Origin: Cytospora piceicola
Lineage: Eukaryota; Ascomycota; Sordariomycetes; Diaporthales; Cytosporaceae
Assembly (NCBI GenBank): GCA_023375675.1
Contig: JALQBC010000011.1
Location: 1-64,000 of the forward strand
Direction: 5' to 3'
Length of the DNA: 64,000 nt
Both the position numbers and the translations under genes were made by a program. The notes beneath the pieces are model-generated. The model made no database searches and was not told the origin of the DNA. It saw only the letters and a list, made by a program, of their open reading frames with translations. Shown here piece by piece: positions 54,838 through 64,000 of the stretch (positions are counted from its first letter, which is position 1; every line of letters begins with the position of its first letter).

Positions 54838-57800
54838 CTACTGTTCCTTCGATATTTCATAGCCTCCCGAACATATTCGCACCAGCTCCTCGGGGATGAG
54901 CCTGGCCTGACGATTCGTTCTCGCCTTGCTGTTCTCTGGGACAACCTTGCCTCTCCAATCTTTCCTGATAGCCATAAGGCGACCCCAATATTGCTTCGCG
55001 GACTCATCCGCCTGTCGCTGCGACGATCCACTGACAACCAACTCTGCCGTCACAGGTCCACTCCACGGCTGTGTTTCGACCTCATCTGGTGATGACCCAG
55101 GAACTGCTGAATCCGAGATCTTCTTTTGGTCCGTGAAACGCCCGACCAAGAGCCAATCCACAATCGCCTTGTTGCGCCTGGCAATGTCGACGGCCGAGCG
55201 TGTTCCGTTGGGTCCGTGATACGTTATGCTGGCACCGCGGCGAACCAGTAGTTTGACTGTTTCGAGACGTCCAGCTGAGCACGCTGCCATGAGGGCTGAC
55301 CCCGAGGGACACCCTTCGAATTTCAGACGAGCTCCAAGGTCGAGGAGGTTCATGACGGCGATTATATTTCCCATTGATGCATAGATGCACAATGGGGCCC
55401 ATGTATTGGATGGCTCCAGATGGGCCAACCTGCGCATTCTTTCCAGCCCGAGCTTTCGCAGAAACAAAACGTAGTGGCTGGTAAGCCAGGCCATAGGCAC
55501 CATACCATAAGAACCGTTCCATGAAAATGGCTCACACTGGTCTATTCGCAGGTCGGTATTCAAAAGGAGGGAAGCAAAGGAGCCTCTTCGCATACCTAAG
55601 TGGAGCGGTGACCAGGAGGAGTCTGTGTTTGGTTGATGAGGATCAAGGCCATATTGGACCAAAGTCGCGAACATTTCTTCTTGGGCGGCTTTGGCTGGCT
55701 CATCCATACCATCAGCAGCAGCATGCAGAGGCGTGTCATGTGCAAAATTGGAGGTTTTGAGATCTGCTCCGGCATTGATCAATAATCTAGCCAGTTCAAT
55801 ATTGCCGTGTAGTGAGGCAATTGTAAGTGGAGTATCTCCATACTCATCTCGACATTCCGTTGCAGCGCCCTTCCGAAGAAGAAGCTCTGCCACGAGGATA
55901 TGCCTTGATGCCCTTGACCAGGCCACCTCATGCAAAGCTGTGTTACTGTTGATGTTTATTGCGTCAATGTTAGCGCCATTTTCGAGGAGTAACGTGGCTG
56001 CCTGGACATTTCCTTCGATAGCGGCCAGATGCAAGGCTGTGTCACCTGTAGCCGTTCTCTGGTTCGCTGCGAAGTAGGTTGGCTGACGAAAAGTGCCTGT
56101 GTCATCACTTAAATAGTCAGGACATTTCTTAAGCCGCAGGTATTCATGCTACTCACATGTGAGGGGCTTCAAACTTTCGAACGTGATCGAGGAGTAATTG
56201 CAACCCTGTGTTGTTGTTTCCGTTGACAGCCGCGCAAATCATGCTCTCCTTCTCACGCAGGACCGAGCCTCCGTCACGCTGATACTTGTCCAGCATCAAA
56301 GAAAGAATCTCGTTCAACTCAGGGCACTCGACCATGTGGTGCAATGGTGAGACGTATATATGTCCTGTGCCGACACATCTAGTGGTATCAACATTATGGG
56401 CGAGGAGCCATTCAATAGCCACTTTTTGGTGATTTTCGATGGCCCAAACCAAAGGCGTTCGGCCGTTTAATCCTGGCAACTCGCTATCCAGACAAAAGCC
56501 CTGACGAAGGAGCTCTTCGCAAGTCTCCGTGTCTGCACGCAAGAAGGCGTTCTCGAATGCCCCAGCGACCTCTTTGGTGTCCTTTTGCGACACACGCGTG
56601 AAGATCTTAGAGCAGTTTCTAAGGAAATCGATGATTGTCTGATTTCCCACTCCTCTAGCGTATGCCATGGGATTCATGCCAGAATTGTCGGTATCCATGT
56701 TACTACCGTGCTCGACAAGGTATTCGACGGCGTTGAATTGTGCATTTTGCACCGCAAGATGCAATGGCAACCTACCATCGGCTGCCTTGGCGTTGATGTC
56801 GGCCCCTCTGCCGCAGAGAAACGTGAGCAAGTCAATGCTCCCAAAGATGGCTGCCATGTGCATGGGGGTAAAGAGCCCAGTAGACGGTGCGTTCACGTCT
56901 GTAAAAAGGCCATTATCGATGTAGAACGACAGACATTCGGTCTTGCCTACCAGAGCAGCAATGTGCAGTGCATTCACTCCGCGGAATATTTGCATCTGGC
57001 CACGGATCATTGCATGACAGTCGCCAGTCTTTTGCCAAGCGATCTTCCAAGCCGTCGATGCCATCATTTCGGAGAGAAATGCCGTTTGACCAGACGCAGT
57101 AGCCCACAAGGCAGCGTTGAATCCACTTGAACAAGTTTGGTTTGGATTGGCCCCGTTCTCCAGCAATAATTGAGCAGTATCAACACTCTGTTGCTGAAGA
57201 TGGTATGCAAGAGCTGGCATTGAAAGATCATCGATTGTACGAAGGTTCGGGTCCATGCCCCGCTTCAAGAGCTCACTAATCTGCCATTCTTTGGACTGGC
57301 CCACCAAGTAATGGACCAATCCTTTCTGTTGGCCGACATTCGGGTTGCTCTCATTTAGCCGTGAGGTATCAGCATGTTCCAGGAGTTGTGCAAAGATGGT
57401 CTGGCTATCGTCTTCCGTGGCCGGGCTGGAACAAGCCAGCTCTAGTGCCGACGAGTGGTCGGTCCGCTGATGCACACTGACACCTTCGGTGAGAAGCAAA
57501 GTGACAAGCTTGACATTCTGAGCAGTAATTGCTGCCTTTAAAAGCCTCACCACCATGTCCGATTCTCGTAAGGAATTCCAAAATGTTTTGCTGGTATTAG
57601 TGAGGAACTTTTGCAACGTAGCCACTGAGATGGGCCACAAGTCGTCAAGTACCCGGAGAGTGCTTCCAAGGGGCTCCAACAGAGGTAAGACCGCCGAAAT
57701 CCTTGTGACCTCCTCGTAGGACTGCATAAAACTGAAGAGATCGGGCTGAGAAGCTGCAAGGTCCAAGGCGATTTCTCGATCTCGTTTGACTCTTACAGAC

Positions 57801-60800
57801 TCATCAATGAAAAGCCAAAGGGACGCTGGAGGTACAGGTAATTCCCTTCGAGCGTCCTGGATGGTCGACATGAAGTTCTCCCATACTAGTTTCTTGTCTT
57901 CCACAGCAAGTTCCTGAGATGCTTCTGTAACCAAGATCCCCAATACTTCGATGTCTAACCTGGACTCTGGAGAGCACAGGCAACTATTGAGATAGATATC
58001 TAGAGGAATTCTGCCATCAGTGCGAAGTGTGCAAGCTTTGGGGTGTAGAAACATCAGCCGAGCCAGGAAGTTTGCAGATGTTCTAGAGGTGATGTGATGT
58101 AGAAGGGTTGCATCATTTGTGCCAATAGCCTGAGACTGGATATCTGCTCCCACCAGGATGTCGAACGTCCGCTGAGAATTCATTTCCACACAAAGGTGTA
58201 AAATAGGGATTGGACCCCGCAAAATGTTGGGGCAGCATTTAGCCCTCTGCAAAAGAAGCAGAGCGCTTTCTTCTCCATCTTCAGCAAGTGCAAATGAGAT
58301 TGGTGTGTAGCCCTCCTTATCTTGCGTCTCCAAGGCTGCTGTGACATTCGCTTCCGTCTCGAGATCCAGGTTTGCCTTGATGAAGACAGGTGCTGAGCGT
58401 CCAAGATGCAGGACATTTTGTCCTTGTTCAGTAACCACAGTGCAGCCTGTTCCTCTGAGGATGAACTCCCTGATAATTTCGCATAATCTGTTGTACTTCT
58501 CGTCGTTGTCGTCAACTTCCCAGGGGTCCCTCTGTCTAGCCAGCATGTGGACCGGCAACAGGCCATCTGGACCTGGTTGTGAAACATTGCATCCTGCATC
58601 GAGCAGTATCTTGAAGGCAATTAAACAGTTATCGTAACCTAATTTAGCTGCTTCCTGGAAGGGGGAAAGGCCATTGACAGGGTTGATGGCAGCTGTCAGG
58701 TTTGATCTTGGATCTCCCACTACACTGGCAAGTTTCTGGAAGTCGGCGTTTCTGATAGAAGTGAACAACGTCGTTATGAGAGCATCCTCCGCGAGAGAAA
58801 TCCTTGTGTCAACGATGGAAGTGTCCGAGGTGAAGTCACAGCCTTTTTCGATTGCGAGCGACCATGCCGCTTTGCAGAGGCTGAAGTGTGTGGTCGACCT
58901 TCCTGTTATCGGGGCCAGACATCTGACAAATAAGTCCAGCCCATTTTTGGCGCGAATCTTATAGTCCCGTCCGGAAGTACCTAGGGTAGCTTTATCAAAT
59001 ACACACTGAGCCTCTTCATCCGGATCGATGCCGACCTCGAGAAGAGTGCTTATCGCGGTAAAGTCACAGGTCATATCCGCTGCTCTCATCGCTATTGCGA
59101 TTAGTGACTGGCCTGAAAACGGGCTGGAGCATGGAATATTGTGATCTGCGCCCGCGTCGAGTAGAATCTTGATCGTATTCGTCATGTGACACTTCTCGTC
59201 AGTGCCAATACAATAGGGATTAAAGCCAAGAGATAAAAGCAGGTCATCTGGGTTTTCAATACCAAGAAGAAGACCCTGAGCAGCACATTGAAGTGGCGTG
59301 CCAAAGCCGCTCTTCTGATTGATATCCGTACCATTTTCAAGCAAGGCGGAACAAATGACGGGAAGGGATAATGTTGCCGCCAAATGCAAAGGCGTAAAGC
59401 TCCTGTGCGCCAATTGAGGCGCTAATCTCATAATCCGGGCCCTCGTGCCCTCCCTGTCTAGGTTTCGATTTTCGAGCAAAATATCATCCAACAGCTGAAG
59501 AGCCCATGATATCAAGTTGCCGGTTTTCATGGGGTTGAAAAAGCGGATTGCCGAACCGATCAGGCTCTGATCCGTCCACTCGTCCCTGGCATATATCGGC
59601 CAGAACCTCGCGGCGTACTTGTAGAAAGGATGCTCCTCGTTTCGCCTTATTATGTAATTAGGTTCATCTGCATGATTCGTGGGCCAATGATCAAAGTCTT
59701 TGAACTGGAGATAGTTGAGGCACTGGATTGCCAACAGTCGATTGCAGATAGACTTGGATATCCGGAACGGCTTAAGCTCAGGCATAGAGTTCATTTGGCC
59801 CTCGAGGAACTCTTGCACAGTAAAATGCGCGAATTCGTAGTGGCCACCATCATTAGATCTTCGAACGAGGCTTTTGCATAGCTTCGGGATGGAATCTTCG
59901 CGGATGATGCTGTGTGGATCCAAAACTTGACCTGCAGTGACGGTATCCGGCACCGAGAGCGCTTCTCTAAGTTCAGGTATCTCGAGCTTCGGCTCGGCGT
60001 AAGCGATGAAATTCAGCATTTTCTGTACCAGAAGCTCTTTTCCACGAGGAACTTGTTGCAAGATACGAGCATAAGACTCGTCGAGGCCAGGCGGTAGTCG
60101 ATCAAGAGCTCCTCGGCAATCTTGGTCTGAGAGGCAATTTTCCAAAGAGTCCAGCTGGAGTGCGACCCAGCGAAACCTGATATCCAAGTCAGCGCCAAAC
60201 CAAGAAGCAGTTAGTCAAGTGGACGAAGACTCACATTCCATTAGCACCGTCGACAAGCCGGTCAAGTATTTCGCCCTTGAGGCTCAAGTCATTCAAGCGC
60301 AGCCTTTTGTCCCCCATGCGCTTTTCGACCTCTGACGTGACGTATTCCGTAATATCTTCGGTATGAGCTGCGATCTCCATGTTTTCAAACCTGTCTTCCA
60401 GCCGACTTCTGATATGGTCCTCGTCTCTGCTGAGAAAGGCAGCTGAAATGTTGTCGGAAGCGTCGATGATTTGTAACAAGGCGTCAACAACTTTGCCAGT
60501 GGACGCTCCACATTCATCAAGCCCATCTACGATCAGATAGACATGATCGAAAGACTTCACCATATCCTTCAGCAGCTTCTGCAGGTCAATGACGCTAGGA
60601 CTTTGCTGCAAACCGCGCTCTGGGTGCAATTTCATATGATATCGTTCCAGGAGACCGTACGCTTCTTCATGCTGGATGGCAAGCTGTGCGGCGAGAGCAC
60701 AAAGAATGTTCTCTGGCGACTGTGTTATGGTGTCCTTATAGTCACAGAAGAAGAAAGTTGTTGCAACAGTTTCGGAATCTCTCTTCAAAGTCTCTTCGAT

Positions 60801-61532
60801 GATAGTGCCCGCGAGAACTGTTTTGCCCGCTCCAGGTATACCACTCAACCAGAGATATGAGTCCGGGGTCGACAGCCATGTCTGGAACACTGGTAGGAGT
60901 GTGAGCCAAATACCAGTCCTGGGATGCCGAAGTTGCAGACTGGTTTCGTAGTTTTGCTGTGGATTGTATTCAAGGAAGTACTTAAGAGTCTTGCGGCGTT
61001 CTTCATCCTGGCGGATACGGGTAACGATTTGCCCTGTTCTCTTCACTTCTTCAAGAATCTCCCGAGTATTCACATGCAACTTCTCGGTTTTCGAAAGGAT
61101 CCGTAGGAGCGTGTCCATAGAAGTCGCCGTGAGTGCCAAGTTGATGGTCTCTTTATGACGAGACACCTCGCGAAGCGACTCCTGTGTTCGCTCCGAGGTG
61201 AATGGCCAGGCGACTTTCCGTTTCAGTGCACTCTCCTCAAGTTTCTTCAAGCCTCTTATGATCTTCTCGAGCGTGACATGGCAAGCCTGGATATGGTGCA
61301 TTCTTAGGTCATCGATAGCTTTGTCTCGGAGGCCAGCTGTGTCGAGCTCTCCCGCCAGCTTCGACAGGCTGGAAAGTGCACCGCTGAGGACGAGGACTTC
61401 CTTGGAAAGCTTCATCACATCTTCATCTGCGTTCTTTACCGCCTTGATGTATTTCATAGTCCGCGTGAACACGACGTCGGCTAGACTGATGACGCCAGCG
61501 ATACTGGCGGCTATGGACAGAGGATCGGCCAT
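54838..61532 (-). CDS. NLR-like STAND protein: HeLo-like, NACHT, ankyrin repeats
   Basis: Three exons, 61532-60235, 60176-56157 and 56107-54838. The introns are 58 nt (GTGAGT...GATATCAG) and 49 nt (GTGAGT...CCTGACTATTTAAG). Frames agree, giving 2195 residues. The N-terminus MADPLSIAASIAGVISLADVV begins a HeLo-like/STAND N-terminal domain (about 1-190), a class linked to pore-forming cell-death execution in fungi. The NACHT core has Walker A GIPGAGKT (231-238) and Walker B VYLIVDGLDECG (331-342). The phrase DGANGMFRWVALQLDSLENC spans the first splice. A winged-helix-like part follows, then many ankyrin repeats over about 1400 residues (for example SFTPLHLAATLSLPVICSALLENGTDIN and GDTALHLAAIEGNVQAATLLLENGANID). 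The last 150 residues are basic and non-repetitive. Likely a cytosolic sensor for non-self or heterokaryon incompatibility. The second intron has alternatives; this one has a good branch point. Confidence 0.88.
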
Positions 61533-62785
61533 CGTATGTGAGACGTTGTGCCGTTTGGAGGGGTGAGTGTTCCTTGAGGAAGTCGAGGGCGAGCCGTAAT
61601 GATGTGACTGGCAAGATGATGGAGCCTCCCGAGGTCTCAAAGGAGAATCGTTATGCGGTCTCAGTATCTCGCGATGGGAGTCTGGTTGCAGATGATGCTG
61701 TGTTTTGATTTCAGAGAGCCCGCGCAGTCAGCAGAGAGGAAAAGAGGGGAAGACAGGTTGGGAATCGGGAGCCTTGTAAACTCTGACAACGAGGTATCTC
61801 ACAACACGTGATATGACTTATTGTGGCTTATTGAAGCAGGCAGTGCGCAGTAATGTGAGGGGAGAGAGAATAAAGGAGGGGGCTCAGCTACATATATATA
61901 TCCATAAACCTACTGTAGGTCCAAGTAGGTTGGTGTAATGCCACCTAGGTAACCTGGCAGTCTGCCCATCCTGTCTGCCCATCCTGTCTGCCCATCCTGT
62001 CTGCCCATATGTACACCTTGCCACAGCAAAGCCTTCCCACCATCTCTGACGCATGGGCAGGAAGTCGATATAACGGATTGTTGAAGGCCAGTACGGACGT
62101 GTTCTCAGTCGCCGTTGGTGTACAGCTTGTTCCACTTTCTCGATTTCGTATTCAAAGCCTGTAGGGGGTTGCAACAAGCTTCAATCGATGGATTATGAAT
62201 GTTGATCTCGGCGGATTGCCATCTCTCCGCAGTCGAGCAGTTCGGGTGCTGGTCAAGTAGGGGTTACACAGCAGGTTCAAGGCGCAAGTGGAAGGACTTG
62301 ATAGGGTGCAATAAACCCCCAAACGCTCCTGTCGGAAGCAATGACACGGCCACATTTGCAACAGAGAGATTAGGGAAGCTGTCGTGTGCAATGGTCGTCG
62401 ACACTACGACGTCAAGTGTAAGTCCGCACGAGTTCCACTTCCAGATTATTGGACATCTTCGATGCAAGGGGCACCAATATTAGGAAGTCGAATCGCTGCG
62501 ACGTTATCATAGTGTATGTAGTGCCCTAGGAAATGTACCAGACACTGCTCTGCATGCAGACAGGGGCTGTCATCCCTCCATCTCCAATCCGGTACAATTC
62601 TTATCAGTCGTAGAGCTCGAATCTGGCAGAGACAAACCGATCCGAACCGTACTAGCCTTGGGTAGGTAAAGTGCTCCAATCTGAGGGGTCAAGTAGATCC
62701 ATGTATGACCTGAGCTGTGCTCGTAATGATGCACCTAGTATATACCTACCCTCATGAGAAGACGTTTGTTCTGGATCTCATCAAA
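61533..62785. other. Divergent intergenic region, 1.25 kb
   Basis: Promoter side of both the NLR gene and the sugar transporter gene. Holds the 13-bp tandem repeat listed next. No gene supported. Confidence 0.5.
61960..62008 (+). repeat. 13-bp tandem repeat, nearly four copies
   Basis: GTCTGCCCATCCT occurs at 61960, 61973 and 61986, followed by ten bases of a fourth unit at 61999. It lies about 430 bp before the NLR start codon, in its probable promoter, and is likely to vary in copy number. Confidence 0.9.
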
Positions 62786-64000
62786 ATGCTTCAGACATCC
62801 CCAACAGGGACGTGGATGCCCGCCTGGGTACCCGAGTCTACGCTCACTCTCTCCGTGTTGCTCATCCTCTGCTCGGTCGTCCAATCCGCCGTGAGCACCC
62901 CCGCTCTTACACTCTCACTGTTACACTCTTACCTTCAAGAAAGCTCTAACGCATATCACAGACTGGTGGCTATGATGGTTCCAGTAAGAAGCCTCCGGTC
63001 TTCTTTGAAATTCATGTTACAGTAGAAGTTGCTCATTCCAGACCAAGTGGCTCTGGGGCGGCCCAGGATAGCATGACCTACCTAATCATATAATGCCAAT
63101 GTACTCACGCCAAATTTTGTAGTGCTCAACGGCCTCAACATCCTGCCCTCATACACCGACTATTTCCAGCTCAACGCCGCGACCACCGGCCTCAACACAG
63201 CCTCCGTCTTCATCGGCGGCTTCCTCGGCCCCCTAGTATCCGGCATCACCTCGGACCGCCTCGGCCGGCGGCCCACCATCCTCTGGGGCTCGCTGGCCAC
63301 CATCGCCGGCGTGGTCCTGCAGACGGCCGCGCAGGACATAGCCATGTTCGTCGTCGCCCGCATCATCCTGGGCTTCGGGTCTGCCGTCTCCGGGATCGCC
63401 GCCGGCGTGTACCTGTCCGAGACGTTCCCCAGCCGGTGGAGGGCCTGGGGTGTGGGGCTCCTCAACGACTTCTACTACGTCGGGGCCCTGCTTGCGGCGG
63501 GTATCACCCTCGGCACGGGCCAGTGGCAGTCCACCTGGGCGTGGCGTGCGCCGTCTCTGTTCCAGGGAATCTTCTCGGTGCTGTGCATCGTCATCCTGCC
63601 TTTCATCCCTGAGTCGCCTCGGTGGCTTGCCTATCAGGGGCTGTATGATGCTTCTCGCACGGTCGTCGCGCAGACGAATGCCAATGGTGACCCGAACGAT
63701 GCAGTGGTCTTGGCTGTGTACAAGGAGATCATCGACACTCTGTCGTGGGAGAAGAAGGAAGGGCGGACGTTGAGCCCGATCGAGATCGTGAAGACGCCTG
63801 TAGCTCGGAAACGGTTGCTGATAGGGATGAGTCCTGGGCCTTTCTCTTGCATTGCTGGGAATATCATTGCGTCCTATTATCTCGGTTCGGAGCTCGATAC
63901 GGCTGGTGTGACGGATAGTAATGATCAGCTCAAGGCTGTGAGTCCCACTCGCTCTGTTCCACATCTTCACTCGCGAGTACGACGACTAACATGACACCAG
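62786..64000 (+). CDS. MFS sugar-porter transporter, 3' part outside the window
   Basis: Visible exons 62786-62890, 62962-62983 (22 nt) and 63123-63937, with introns of 71 and 139 nt. A third intron begins at 63938 (GTGAGT) and ends CTAACATGACACCAG exactly at the last base of the window. The joined text QSA-TGGYDGS-MLNGLNILPSYTDYF is the standard first-helix region of fungal hexose/disaccharide transporters. Further sugar-porter signatures are SDRLGRRPTILWGS in loop 2-3, ARIILGFGSAVSGIAAGVYLSE, and PESPRWLAYQG after TM6. About 306 residues with seven membrane segments are present; a complete protein would have about 520. Substrate cannot be assigned. ATGs lie upstream at 62726 and 62729 in the same frame, but the one at 62786 best fits relatives. 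Confidence 0.88.

Noticed and set aside
54838..56107. Separate ankyrin gene downstream of the NLR
   Set aside because: No good start codon; a 49-nt intron with a CTGAC branch point joins it in frame to the preceding ankyrin region.
56062..56156. Alternative, longer versions of the second NLR intron ending at ACACAG or ACCAGAG
   Set aside because: The ACACAG acceptor breaks the frame; the ACCAGAG one keeps frame but is a weaker acceptor and drops family-like residues.

Overview
This window is nuclear DNA of a filamentous ascomycete (Pezizomycotina; probably a Sordariomycete, genus not determined). The reasons are short introns (49-260 nt, mostly 50-100) with GTRNGY donors, CTRAC-like branch points and YAG acceptors; an intron-bearing nuclear tRNA; an AT-rich stretch whose decay looks like repeat-induced point mutation (RIP); and typical fungal families (HeLo-like/NACHT/ankyrin NLR, GH45 with CBM1, ergosteryl-aspartate synthase, UNC93-like MFS). 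I rebuilt exon structures by hand. Each reported splice keeps the reading frame and restores a family-like protein, but none has transcript support.

Layout. 1-3.4 kb is a repeat-rich, decayed island: a probable TA-flanked MITE with 19-bp perfect terminal inverted repeats, an AT-rich RIP-like tract, a stop-riddled coding remnant, a second inverted-repeat element, and a broken ankyrin/AAA+ ATPase gene with no start codon and a CAA-to-TAA-type nonsense codon. 4.2-7.2 kb (minus) holds a 948-residue, mostly disordered protein ending in an I-PpoI-like His-Me finger zinc loop whose metal-binding Asn is replaced by Ser. 10.4-12.1 kb is allantoinase behind a three-site GATA cluster. 13.6-17.9 kb is a full-size ABCG transporter. 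An intron-containing tRNA-Ile(AAU) lies at 18.1 kb. 18.6-23.8 kb carries a secreted Ser/Thr-rich repeat protein, a small secreted protein with a possible ADP-ribosyltransferase-like fold, and a small conserved protein.

26-34 kb holds a conserved disordered protein, a Dabb-domain protein, a GH45 endoglucanase with two CBM1 modules and a GC-AG intron, a DUF218 (YdcF-like) protein and a small conserved fungal protein. 35.7-40.9 kb holds a TauD-type dioxygenase divergent from an UNC93-like transporter, followed by a convergent class II aldolase-like protein with a mitochondrial-type presequence; this is a plausible small metabolic group. 42-46.4 kb holds a vacuolar amino-acid exporter (AVT3/4 type) and a Golgi MNN1/MNN2-type mannosyltransferase.

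47.1-54.3 kb is the most interesting pair: an HSL-type alpha/beta-hydrolase divergent from an AspRS-DUF2156 fusion, i.e. ergosteryl-aspartate synthase (ErdS). The hydrolase is a candidate for the opposing ergosteryl-aspartate hydrolase (ErdH). 54.8-61.5 kb is a single 2195-residue NLR-like STAND protein. The window ends inside an MFS sugar transporter, exactly at an intron acceptor.
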